Positions 55,609 through 63,651 of a stretch of 64,000 nt of DNA are shown here, in pieces. Position 1 is the first letter of the stretch. Each line of letters begins with the position of its first letter. Both the position numbers and the translations under genes were made by a program. This DNA is from UBA2211 sp035404185. Its GTDB lineage: Bacteria; Patescibacteriota; Minisyncoccia; Minisyncoccales; Minisyncoccaceae. The stretch covers positions 124,001 through 188,000 of the forward strand of contig OZ246399.1 in NCBI GenBank assembly GCA_965230985.1. The letters are read 5' to 3'. A model generated the notes under the pieces. The model did no database searches, was not told the origin of the DNA, and was given only the letters and a program-made list of their open reading frames with translations.

Positions 55609-58389
55609 TTATTGAAATGGTGATATCTCTCTCCATCTTGGCAATATTGATAAAGTTGTGCCAGCACAAAGATTACTATTAATACTTAAGGTTGCTTTTC
55701 TTGTATTATCAGCAACATTAAAATTAAAAACTGGATTAGGAATAGTTAGGCTATCCACCGTATAGTCTGAAGAAGATGAATGACCGCCCGATAAAGTCCA
55801 ACTATATGTGTTTCCTCCAGAATAACAAGAAACTACATTATTGCTTGAATCTTTACAAGTACTACACTTCCAATCAGAACTAGTTAAATCAGGGCTTCCT
55901 GTTCCTTTCCAACATATTGAATAACAAGGATCTGCAGAATTTGTGATATCAGCATCGGAACATAATTGAACATTTCCCGCCGCAGTTATTGATGGAGTCG
56001 ATAATATTCCTACAGTGCAAGAACTAGCAGGGATACCTGAGGTACAACAAACCTGGGTTGTATATACACCACAAACTCCAACATGAGCATTTGTACCAGC
56101 ATCTCCAGAACCAGCGTTCTCAGAAATTGAAGCCAAGCAAGCATAATTTGAACCAAGAGAAGCACAACTACTTGCATAACTGCAACTTATTGAACCCGTC
56201 TTAGAAATACAGGCCTTATTTGAGTCGTACGCACTATTGCTTTTATCATTTTGTTCCACATGAGCGTTGGCCGTATCAGATAATCTTAAAACGACTGCAT
56301 AATTTGATGAGCATGAATTTGATGATATTCCCGTACAACAAACCTTATAGCGATAATTACTTCCGCTATATAATTCAGCATGACCCCCAAGATAATTTTC
56401 CATATTAAAAACTGTTGTTCCGCTACAAGTACCACTGGTAATAAAACAACTCAATGCGCTACCACTAGATGTTGCAGACACATAATTTTCTTCGGTTCCA
56501 AGTGATGATGTTGGTTCAACTGATGAATATTTACGAACAAAAACCCAATCCCAATAAGCCTCGTAAGATTGACCAGACTCATATAAGCCACCATATAGAT
56601 CATCATATCTTGATCCTAAAACAATTGGCTCATTTAAAACTGTATTATTAATATCAGACACGCTTTGATAAGATGCGCCTGTATCATAATTAGTCACAGA
56701 AATATCTACTGCCGAATCACTCTTTACTGAAATCTTTGTTCGTAAGTTAGTTGATGCTGGTGGCGGCGCTGCCATACTCACCCAATTAGCATCATTACGA
56801 TACCATTCACCAGAAGGATGATTAAGATACCCGATACCGTTAGATGATGAAAGATAAAATCCTGCAACCTGATAACCATTAGTTGGAAGAGAAGCATAAC
56901 GAGATTTAGTTTCTAAAACAACCCCACTATTAAAGGTTCCTACAGATGCTAATTTATCTAAGGTAGTTGTTGATTTTAATTCTCCACTTAAAAGGGCCAT
57001 TGATCCTCTCCAAGTTAGTAATGGCTGAGTAAATTTTGTAATAACTATTCCAGAACTACCGTTACCAGGTGCGCCCGCACTAGATCCATCATTGCCAGCT
57101 CCACCGCCACCAGAACCAGTGTTCACTACCCCATTTCCTCCATTCTTATTTGTAGTGAGATGACCACCCCCCGCTCCACCCACACTTGAACCACCAAGTC
57201 CAGCTCCATAATAAGAATAACTTGATTCTTGATCCCCTCCTCCACCGCCTCCAGCATAAGTAACACTAGAACCTGTAATAGAACTAGTAATTCCGGCTCC
57301 ACCATCAGGCCTTGATGATAAGCCTATGCCAGCTCCTCCAGCTCCTCCTCCTCCTCCAGTATTTCGACGAGCCAATATACCATAATATGAATTACCTCCA
57401 GCATATCCTTGCCCAGCAATTCCAGTTCCACCATAATGTACGTATGAACTAGTCCCCCACCCTGTCCCTGAACCACCACCAGATCCACCATTGTTGCCAT
57501 CAACCCCAAAATAACCACCTCCACCACCACCCGTAACCGAAACATCATTAAATGTTGAACCTCCTCCATTAGCGTCTGACCAACCACCACGGCCGACAGT
57601 TATCGTAACAGCAGAGCCTGATGCTGGTAAATTATCAGTGCCAGATAATACTCCTCCAGCTCCTCCTCCACCACCACGATCATCCCCACCACCTCCTCCA
57701 CCACCGACAACAAGATAATTAACGGCAGTCACACCATAAGGAAAAGCCCAATAACTTGTTTCAGAGGTATTACTACCAGTTGTTCCAGGTATAGTAAATT
57801 TATAAATAACATCTGATCCTATATTTGATGCTGTGCAAGTTACTGAAGATCCATAGACCAGAGAAGGACAAGTATTTATATAACCATAACTAGTATTTAT
57901 CCATTTAGATCTATTTATAAATTCGTTATTAAAATCATCAAAAAAATCAAAGGTATCGTCTCCATTAGAAGCGGTAGTTGCAGAATTTTTTCCGTAATAT
58001 ATATATATTGTATTATCGCCACTACTAATAGAAGGAACTTTCACCCAAACTATTGCTGGAGTTGAGGCAGTATACGATTCGATCCAATAAGAAAGCTCGG
58101 TTGCTCCATCTGACGATGTAAATCTTAAATCACTAAAATCAGTATTCATTTTTGAAGTAACATATGGAACAGTTAATTTAATCTGATAATTACTTAGTGC
58201 TGAAGCACTATTTACGGTCACTGTTTTTCTATATCCATAACCAGATAACCAACTTTCTCCCGCCGCTGAAACAGGAATAAGATCAGAAAAAATTTCTGAT
58301 TTATGTAAAAACAAAAATGCCCCAATAATTGAAAACAAAATGATTGAAATAAATGCAATAAATTTTTTGGTTTTAATTATTGAGGACAT
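55609..58389 (-). CDS. Large secreted surface protein: DUF2341, glycine-rich insert, Cys-rich tail
   Basis: A 926-residue protein with a signal peptide or anchor (10-30). A DUF2341 domain (about 50-150) contains the typical NTIYIYYGKNSATTASNGDDTFDFFDDF. A glycine-rich domain (about 210-450) runs from NYLVVGGGGGGG to SSGIVITKF. A concanavalin-like part (about 460-640, ending WDWVFVRKY) follows, then a Cys-rich tail with paired NAHVE/NAHVG and VCC motifs. The jelly-roll appears split by the glycine-rich insert. It is probably exposed on the cell surface and leads the fibre operon. Confidence 0.8.
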   Translation of the reverse strand: MSSIIKTKKFIAFISIILFSIIGAFLFLHKSEIFSDLIPVSAAGESWLSGYGYRKTVTVNSASALSNYQIKLTVPYVTSKMNTDFSDLRFTSSDGATELSYWIESYTASTPAIVWVKVPSISSGDNTIYIYYGKNSATTASNGDDTFDFFDDFNNEFINRSKWINTSYGYINTCPSLVYGSSVTCTASNIGSDVIYKFTIPGTTGSNTSETSYWAFPYGVTAVNYLVVGGGGGGGDDRGGGGGAGGVLSGTDNLPASGSAVTITVGRGGWSDANGGGSTFNDVSVTGGGGGGYFGVDGNNGGSGGGSGTGWGTSSYVHYGGTGIAGQGYAGGNSYYGILARRNTGGGGGAGGAGIGLSSRPDGGAGITSSITGSSVTYAGGGGGGDQESSYSYYGAGLGGSSVGGAGGGHLTTNKNGGNGVVNTGSGGGGAGNDGSSAGAPGNGSSGIVITKFTQPLLTWRGSMALLSGELKSTTTLDKLASVGTFNSGVVLETKSRYASLPTNGYQVAGFYLSSSNGIGYLNHPSGEWYRNDANWVSMAAPPPASTNLRTKISVKSDSAVDISVTNYDTGASYQSVSDINNTVLNEPIVLGSRYDDLYGGLYESGQSYEAYWDWVFVRKYSSVEPTSSLGTEENYVSATSSGSALSCFITSGTCSGTTVFNMENYLGGHAELYSGSNYRYKVCCTGISSNSCSSNYAVVLRLSDTANAHVEQNDKSNSAYDSNKACISKTGSISCSYASSCASLGSNYACLASISENAGSGDAGTNAHVGVCGVYTTQVCCTSGIPASSCTVGILSTPSITAAGNVQLCSDADITNSADPCYSICWKGTGSPDLTSSDWKCSTCKDSSNNVVSCYSGGNTYSWTLSGGHSSSSDYTVDSLTIPNPVFNFNVADNTRKATLSINSNLCAGTTLSILPRWREISPFQ
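57030..57720 (-). repeat. Glycine-rich low-complexity coding segment
   Basis: GGN-rich codon runs (ccaccacc and cctcctcc on the plus strand) encode poly-Gly stretches in the surface protein. Prone to slippage and assembly error. Confidence 0.8.
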
Positions 58390-58420
58390 GCCGAGTGTTT
58401 CGATATTATCTTATGTTCCT

Positions 58421-58449
58421 ATTATCTCAATATCAAAACAAAATGTCAA
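58421..58449 (-). promoter_or_regulatory. Promoter of the surface-fibre operon
   Basis: TTGACA (58444-58449), 17-bp spacer, GATAAT (58421-58426), about 32 bases before the start codon. Confidence 0.75.
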
Positions 58450-58455
58450 TAAATT

Positions 58456-59037
58456 TTATTTCTTGGGAACGATGACTTCATCAACTACTCCATATGCTTT
58501 CGCTTCTTCGGCCGAAAGGTAGAAATCTCGATCAGTATCTTGAGCAATTTTTGATAAAGATTGCCCTGTATGTTTCGCTAGTATTTTATTCATCTGCTCC
58601 TTTATTCTTAAAATCTGTTTAGCGGTAATTTCTATTTCTGAGGCTTGTCCTTTTGCTCCTCCCATTACTTGATGAAGAAGAATTTCTGAATTAGGTAAAG
58701 CATATCTCTTTCCTTTTGCTCCAGCAGCAAGAATTAAAGCTCCCATTGAAGCTGACATTCCAATAGAAACCGTAGAAACATCTGGTTTAATATATTGTAT
58801 TGTATCGTAAATCGCTAAACCAGCTGTTACTGAGCCTCCAGGACTATTAATATATAATTGAATATCTTTGTCTGGATCTTTTGATGCCAAGTGTAAAAGC
58901 TGAGCTACAATAATATTAGCTACGTGATCATCAATTACTCCAGCCAAAAAAATGATTCTTTCTTTTAAAAGTCTTGAATAGATATCATAGGCTCTTTCTC
59001 CGGCTTGTGTTTTTTCTATAACTGTTGGTATTAACAT
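58456..59037 (-). CDS. clpP: ATP-dependent Clp protease proteolytic subunit
   Basis: A 193-residue serine protease. The triad falls at Ser97 (GMSASMGA), His122 (EILLHQVMGG) and Asp171 (DTDRDFYLSAEEA), the same numbering as mature E. coli ClpP. The start MLIPTVIEKTQAGERAYDIYSRLL is typical. The ATG at 59037, 4 bases after the tig stop, is preferred to one at 59052 that overlaps it. No clpX follows; it lies elsewhere or a different ATPase is used. Confidence 0.96.
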   Translation of the reverse strand: MLIPTVIEKTQAGERAYDIYSRLLKERIIFLAGVIDDHVANIIVAQLLHLASKDPDKDIQLYINSPGGSVTAGLAIYDTIQYIKPDVSTVSIGMSASMGALILAAGAKGKRYALPNSEILLHQVMGGAKGQASEIEITAKQILRIKEQMNKILAKHTGQSLSKIAQDTDRDFYLSAEEAKAYGVVDEVIVPKK

Positions 59038-59041
59038 ATTT

Positions 59042-60283
59042 TTAACAGTCAAATAATTTAAATATTCTTTCTCTTTTTAATTCATCTTCTATATACATTT
59101 TTGCTTGTTCCATGTTCATATTCTTCCTGGCCATTTCTTTGTCTGGGTATTGACTAAGTAGCTCTTCTATTTTCTGATTTATCTCCTCCTCTCCTATCTC
59201 CATTTTCTCATCTTTGCTTATTTGATGCAAGACCAAGAATCCTTTTACTCTTTCTTCAGCTATTTTTTCAAAATCTTTTTTTAATTCTTCTTCAGTTTTC
59301 TTTATTTGTTTTAAATATTCTTCTAAGCTGATTTGCAATTCAGAATTAACTCTTGATTTAATATTGTCCATCATAAATCCGACTTCTCTTTCGACTAATA
59401 CTTGAGGAACTTCAAACTTTGTTTTTTCTAAAATCTTTTTAACTGCCTCTTCCCTTCTTTGTTGTTTTTGGGCAATTTCTTTCTCTTCGATTATTCCTTT
59501 TCTAATATCTTCTTTTAAAGAATTAACATCTGTAAATTTACCTAGAGTTTTAACCCATTCGTCATTGATTTCTGGTAACTCCATTTTATTTACCGAATCA
59601 ACCTTAACGCATATCTCTAATTTTTCTTTTTTATCTTGAGGATTTTCTGTTTCAAAATCTTTGTGTTCTCCTTCTTTCATTCCTAATAAAGCTTCTTCCA
59701 TTCCAGAGATATAATGACCTTTTCCAATCACAATTCTATCTTTTTTCTCAGGATCATTTTCAATATTTAAACAAGAAAAAGAAAATTCAACCAAGTCATT
59801 GTTTTCAGCTGCTCCATCTTTCTTAGTTGTCTTAGCTCTTGATTGTCTAAGCCAATTAAGAGTATCTTCAATTTCTTTCTCTTCAATTTTTATTTCTTTT
59901 TTTTCTACCTTAATACTTTTTAAATCAGGCAATTTTATTTCTGGAAGTATTTCAAATTCAGCAGTAAAAACAAAGGGGTTTCCTCTGGCAACTTTAACAA
60001 TTTCTACTTTCGGTTGCGACACTGCTTCTACTTTTGATTCTTTGACTATCTTAATCCAATTGTCTCTAACCGCTGCTTCAGAGGCTTCGCTAAGAACACC
60101 TTCTTGACTTACCTTTTCTTCAACTATTTTTTCAGGAACTTTTCCTTTTCTAAAACCAGGAAGTTCAACTCCTTTTGATATTTCTGATAGGGCTTGAGTA
60201 TAGTAATTTTCAAACTCTTCGGAAGTTACTTCAACCTCAATCATTCTCTTTATTGTTGATATTTCTTTAATTTCGTATTTCAT
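59042..60283 (-). CDS. tig: Trigger factor
   Basis: A 413-residue ribosome-associated chaperone. The ribosome-binding signature GFRKGKVPEKIVEE lies near residue 42. A divergent FKBP-like PPIase domain (about 150-240) contains GSGHYISGMEEALLGMKEGE-like residues (IGKGHYISGMEEALLGMKEGE region). A helical C-terminal arm domain ends the protein. It catches nascent chains at the tunnel exit. Located between nusA and clpP; the tig-clpP order is widely conserved. Confidence 0.95.
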   Translation of the reverse strand: MKYEIKEISTIKRMIEVEVTSEEFENYYTQALSEISKGVELPGFRKGKVPEKIVEEKVSQEGVLSEASEAAVRDNWIKIVKESKVEAVSQPKVEIVKVARGNPFVFTAEFEILPEIKLPDLKSIKVEKKEIKIEEKEIEDTLNWLRQSRAKTTKKDGAAENNDLVEFSFSCLNIENDPEKKDRIVIGKGHYISGMEEALLGMKEGEHKDFETENPQDKKEKLEICVKVDSVNKMELPEINDEWVKTLGKFTDVNSLKEDIRKGIIEEKEIAQKQQRREEAVKKILEKTKFEVPQVLVEREVGFMMDNIKSRVNSELQISLEEYLKQIKKTEEELKKDFEKIAEERVKGFLVLHQISKDEKMEIGEEEINQKIEELLSQYPDKEMARKNMNMEQAKMYIEDELKRERIFKLFDC

Positions 60284-60297
60284 TTTTTTAAAAAAAA

Positions 60298-61554
60298 TTA
60301 TTCAGCTGTTGATTCTTCTTCGTCAATATCTAATTCTTCTTCCTCTTCGTTCTTTTCGTTAATTTGATCTTCACTTTTAACGTCGATTTTCCAGCCCGTT
60401 AATTTGGCAGCTAATCTAACATTTTGTCCATCTTTTCCAATAGCTAAAGATAATTGATCTTTAGGTACAACAACGGTAGCAACGTTTTTAGTTTCAGCAA
60501 TAACATTAATGATTTTTGCAGGAGATAAAGCATTGGCGATAAACTTCGTTGGTTCTTCGTCGTATTCAATGATATCAATCTTTTCCCCGCCTAATTCAGA
60601 CATTACCGCTGCCACTCTTACTCCCCTTTGTCCGACCATGGCTCCAATCGGATCAACTCCATCCGCATTAGATAGTACTGCAATCTTAGTTCTTGAACCG
60701 GGCTCTCTAGCAATTGATTTAATCTCAATTTGACCACCTGATATTTCAGGAACTTCTAATTCAAATAACTTAGAAATTAGTTTTGGATAACTTCTAGATA
60801 ATAAAATAATCGGTCCTTTAGGGGTAGTATCGACACGTAGAACATATAGCTTTAATCTTTGTCCTTCCTTGTAAAATTCACCTCTGATTTGTTCTTCTTT
60901 GGGTAATACTCCTAATGATTTACCAATATCAAAGTAGACATTGATTCCTTCAATTCTTTGAGCAATTCCTGAAACAATCTCCCCTTCTTTTGATTTGTAT
61001 TCAGCTAAAACGACTTCTTTTTCTGCCTCTCTTATCTTCTGCAAAACAACCTGTTTAGCAGTTTGAGCAGCAATTCTTCCAAAATCTTCTTTTGTTTCTA
61101 AGGGAATAACTAATTCATCTCCAGCTTTTAATTTTGAATCTATATCTTTAGCTTCTTCTATTAAAATGTGCTTCTCGGCATTATACCTTACTCTTCTCTC
61201 TGGTTCTTCACCTTCTTTTTCTGATTCTTCAGTATTTAATTCCGCTTCGGTTGGTCGATAACTATCTTTAATTTTAACTGATATTTCTTCTTGTTCAGTT
61301 GGTTCTTCACCTTCAACTTCAATTTTTTCAGGAATATATACCATTGTTTCGTCAACAACATTCCTGACTCTCCAAAACTCAATCTTTCCTCCTTTAGAAT
61401 TAATCTTGGCTTTAATAACTTGACCTTTTTTGCCGTATTCTTTTTTATAGGCTGAAGCTAAAGCATGTTCAACTGTTTCTAAAACTCTTTCTTGTGACAA
61501 GCCCTTCTCATCTGCAATCTGGGATATGGCTGATAAAAATGATTGAAAATCCAT
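60298..61554 (-). CDS. nusA: Transcription termination/antitermination factor NusA
   Basis: A 418-residue protein. The N-terminal RNA polymerase-binding domain (1-about 165) starts with ALSQIADEKGLSQERVLETVEHALASAYKKEYG and is interrupted by an acidic segment. An S1 domain (about 180-250) and two KH domains follow, with IGAMVGQRGVRVAAVMSELGGEKIDII and LAIGKDGQNVRLAAKLTGWKIDV. An acidic tail (EEEEELDIDEEES) ends it. It modulates pausing and intrinsic termination. Its leader contains a terminator-like hairpin, which suggests feedback control. Confidence 0.96.
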   Translation of the reverse strand: MDFQSFLSAISQIADEKGLSQERVLETVEHALASAYKKEYGKKGQVIKAKINSKGGKIEFWRVRNVVDETMVYIPEKIEVEGEEPTEQEEISVKIKDSYRPTEAELNTEESEKEGEEPERRVRYNAEKHILIEEAKDIDSKLKAGDELVIPLETKEDFGRIAAQTAKQVVLQKIREAEKEVVLAEYKSKEGEIVSGIAQRIEGINVYFDIGKSLGVLPKEEQIRGEFYKEGQRLKLYVLRVDTTPKGPIILLSRSYPKLISKLFELEVPEISGGQIEIKSIAREPGSRTKIAVLSNADGVDPIGAMVGQRGVRVAAVMSELGGEKIDIIEYDEEPTKFIANALSPAKIINVIAETKNVATVVVPKDQLSLAIGKDGQNVRLAAKLTGWKIDVKSEDQINEKNEEEEELDIDEEESTAE

Positions 61555-61586
61555 ATTCTTTTTTGTTTATTATTTTTTTCTTAATT

Positions 61587-61616
61587 ATTTATTAAAAAGA
61601 TCGGAACAATCCGATC
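61587..61616 (-). promoter_or_regulatory. Terminator-like hairpin in the nusA leader
   Basis: GATCGG (61611-61616 complement) and CCGATC form a 6-bp stem with a 6-base loop, followed on the minus strand by TTTTT. It lies between the nusA promoter and its start codon, so it would act as an attenuator. Confidence 0.6.
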
Positions 61617-61644
61617 AATCAAAAAACTACCTTTTCTTAATTAC

Positions 61645-61672
61645 ATTCTAGCAAAAGAAATGCAGTTGTCAA
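61645..61672 (-). promoter_or_regulatory. Promoter of nusA-tig-clpP
   Basis: TTGACA (61667-61672), 16-bp spacer, TAGAAT (61645-61650). The -35 overlaps that of the divergent cca promoter. Confidence 0.75.
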
Positions 61673-61694
61673 GTTAAATAAATTAAGATATTAT
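61666..61694 (+). promoter_or_regulatory. Promoter of cca
   Basis: TTGTCA (61666-61671), 17-bp spacer, TATTAT (61689-61694). The expected start coincides with the ATG at 61701, giving a leaderless mRNA. Confidence 0.7.
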
Positions 61695-61700
61695 ATACTC

Positions 61701-63194
61701 ATGAAAAAGGATTTAAGTATAATTCCTGAAAAAGTTTTCTTTTGCCTAGACAACCTGCACAAGCAAGGCTTTGAGGCCTATATTGTCGGAGGCTGTACTA
61801 GAGATTTTTTAAGAGATAAATCCCCTGCTGACTGGGATCTCACCACTAATGCTACTCCCGAAGAAATTCAAAAAGTTTTCAATGATTTGAAAATCAAAAC
61901 CTTCTATGAAAATGACTTTGGTACGGTTGGAGTCGCTTTTCTTCAAAAAAAGGATAATTTTGAGATTATTGAAATAACTACCTATAGAAAAGAAGCTATT
62001 TATAGCGATAATAGGCATCCCGATAAAGTTACCTGGTCAAAAACTATAGAAGAAGATCTGAAAAGAAGAGATTTTACGGTAAATGCTATTGCTATGACTA
62101 TCAAAAATAGGTCAGAAATTGAAATCATTGACTTGTTCGATGGTCAAAAAGACTTAAAAAATCGAATCATTCGTGCTGTAGGTACCGCAAAAGAGAGGTT
62201 TTCTGAAGATGCTTTAAGAATGATGAGAGCAGTTAGATTAAAGACTACATTAGGCGAAGGATGGACTATAGAAGAAAAAACTAAACAAGCTATTAAAGAT
62301 AATGCTCCATTATTACAAAAAATATCCAAAGAAAGGATAAGAGACGAGTTGGTTAAAATAATTAATAACGAAAATGCTGCACAAGGAATTGAATCATTGA
62401 GAAATAAGAGATTATTAACCTATATAATACCGGAACTTGAGGAAGGCTTTGAGGTTGGTCAAAATAAACATCATGTTTATGATTGCTATAAACACAACCT
62501 TGAATGCTTGAATTATTCGGCTAAAAAAGGCTTTAATTTTCATGTTCGCATGGCTTCCTTGTTGCACGATATCGGAAAACCAAGAGCCAAAAGAGGTGAA
62601 GGAATTAATTCAACCTTTTACAACCATGAAATAATTGGCGCTCAAATAACTGAAAAAGTACTTGATCGTTTAAGATTCTCCAAAAAAGATATCATTAAAA
62701 TAACTAATTTAGTTAGATATCACCTCTTTTACTATAACGTAGATGAAGTTGGTGAAGCTTCCGTCAGAAGATTAATCAAAAACGTTGGCCTAGAGAGCGT
62801 TGAAGAACTATTACAATTAAGAATGGCTGACCGAATCGGTTCTGGTTGCCCCAAGGCTGAACCATATAAGTTAAGACATCTTAAATATATGATAGAAAAA
62901 GTGTCTAAAGACCCTGTTTCTGTCAAAATGCTTAAAATTAATGGCCAAGAAGTAATGGATACGCTAAAAATTAAACCATCACCTACAGTAGGAATGATAT
63001 TAGATATATTATTGGAAGATGTATTAAAGGAGCCTAAAAATAACACAAAAGCATATTTAAAGAAGCGATTAAAGGATTTGGGCAAATTAAATGATGAAGA
63101 ACTAAGCAATCTTGCTAAAGAGGCTAAAGAAGAAAAGAAAAAGGTGATTACAAAGGAAGATCAAGAAACAAAAGAAAAATACTGGGTTGCATAG
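61701..63194 (+). CDS. cca: CCA-adding enzyme / tRNA nucleotidyltransferase with HD domain
   Basis: A 497-residue class II nucleotidyltransferase. YIVGGCTRDFLRDKSPADWDLTT contains the catalytic DxD, followed by the RRDFTVNAIAM and DLFDGQKDLKNRIIRAVGTAKERFSEDALRMMRAVR motifs. An HD domain (ASLLHDIGKPRAKR...NHEIIGAQI) is fused downstream. It adds CCA to tRNA 3' ends. Most tRNA genes in the window do not encode CCA, so this enzyme is needed; the HD domain may add phosphohydrolase activity. The Lys-rich tail runs up to the first parS site. Confidence 0.94.
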   Translation: MKKDLSIIPEKVFFCLDNLHKQGFEAYIVGGCTRDFLRDKSPADWDLTTNATPEEIQKVFNDLKIKTFYENDFGTVGVAFLQKKDNFEIIEITTYRKEAIYSDNRHPDKVTWSKTIEEDLKRRDFTVNAIAMTIKNRSEIEIIDLFDGQKDLKNRIIRAVGTAKERFSEDALRMMRAVRLKTTLGEGWTIEEKTKQAIKDNAPLLQKISKERIRDELVKIINNENAAQGIESLRNKRLLTYIIPELEEGFEVGQNKHHVYDCYKHNLECLNYSAKKGFNFHVRMASLLHDIGKPRAKRGEGINSTFYNHEIIGAQITEKVLDRLRFSKKDIIKITNLVRYHLFYYNVDEVGEASVRRLIKNVGLESVEELLQLRMADRIGSGCPKAEPYKLRHLKYMIEKVSKDPVSVKMLKINGQEVMDTLKIKPSPTVGMILDILLEDVLKEPKNNTKAYLKKRLKDLGKLNDEELSNLAKEAKEEKKKVITKEDQETKEKYWVA

Positions 63195-63210
63195 TGTTTC
63201 ACGTGAAACA
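63195..63210. promoter_or_regulatory. parS site 1
   Basis: TGTTTCACGTGAAACA, a perfect 16-bp match to the canonical ParB-binding palindrome; outer bases extend it to 18 bp. It begins at the last base of the cca stop region. Confidence 0.93.
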
Positions 63211-63221
63211 CTTATCCCAAA

Positions 63222-63237
63222 TGTTTCACGTGAAACA
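63222..63237. promoter_or_regulatory. parS site 2
   Basis: A perfect 16-bp parS palindrome, 11 bp after site 1 (27 bp start to start). Confidence 0.93.
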
Positions 63238-63243
63238 TTGTAT

Positions 63244-63314
63244 GGGCCTGTAGTCCAACGGTAGAATACTGCATTCGCATTGCAGAGATATGAGTTCAAT
63301 TCTCATCAGGTCCA
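63244..63314 (+). tRNA. tRNA-Ala (anticodon CGC)
   Basis: Acceptor GGGCCTG/CAGGTCC with the alanine identity pair G3-T70, loop TTCGCAT in stem CTGCA/TGCAG, T-arm ATGAGTTCAATTCTCAT. CCA is not encoded. The D-arm is weak. It lies between parS sites 2 and 3. Confidence 0.85.
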
Positions 63315-63341
63315 CAAGATTTACTTCTTTCTAAGTTCAAA

Positions 63342-63357
63342 TGTTTCACGTGAAACA
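63342..63357. promoter_or_regulatory. parS site 3
   Basis: A perfect 16-bp parS palindrome between tRNA-Ala(CGC) and tRNA-Val(CAC). Confidence 0.93.
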
Positions 63358-63362
63358 TCTTG

Positions 63363-63433
63363 GGACCTGTAGTTCAGTGGCAGAACACTACCCTCACACG
63401 GTAGTAATATAAGTCCGATTCTTATCAGGTCCA
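63363..63433 (+). tRNA. tRNA-Val (anticodon CAC)
   Basis: Acceptor GGACCTG/CAGGTCC, loop CTCACAC in stem CTACC/GGTAG, T-arm ATAAGTCCGATTCTTAT, whose loop lacks the usual TTC. Acceptor and D-arm closely match the neighbouring tRNA-Ala(CGC). CCA is not encoded. Confidence 0.8.
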
Positions 63434-63521
63434 CAGTTTGTCCAGAATCATGTCCAGAATTGTCCCCAATTTGTCCAGAATGTCCACAGTTTGTCCAGAA
63501 TCATGTCCAGAATGTCCAGAA
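63429..63521. repeat. Iteron-like array of TGTCCAGAA
   Basis: Six exact copies of TGTCCAGAA (63439, 63451, 63472, 63492, 63504, 63513) and two variants, TGTCCCCAA (63461) and TGTCCACAG (63481). A larger 32-bp direct repeat covers 63429-63460 and 63482-63513. The first copy begins in the tRNA-Val acceptor end. All copies are in the same orientation. Confidence 0.9.
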
Positions 63522-63535
63522 TAAAATCTCACAAA

Positions 63536-63551
63536 TGTTTCACGTGAAACA
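63536..63551. promoter_or_regulatory. parS site 4
   Basis: A perfect 16-bp parS palindrome after the iteron array and before tRNA-Pro(CGG). Confidence 0.93.
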
Positions 63552-63556
63552 CACAT

Positions 63557-63627
63557 CGGGATGTCATATAATGGCATTATGCAGGCTTCGGGAGTCTGTA
63601 ATCCGGGTTCAAATCCCGGCATCCCGA
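63557..63627 (+). tRNA. tRNA-Pro (anticodon CGG)
   Basis: Acceptor CGGGATG/CATCCCG with the proline C1-G72 pair, loop TTCGGGA in stem CAGGC/GTCTG, T-arm CCGGGTTCAAATCCCGG. CCA is not encoded. The D-stem is AT-rich and starts with A10. Confidence 0.85.
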
Positions 63628-63651
63628 CTATAATTAGCTTAATAATAATAT

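Noticed and set aside
63429..63521. Iteron array as a possible CRISPR
   Set aside because: The 9-mers are too short and unevenly spaced, with no repeat-spacer structure and no cas genes.
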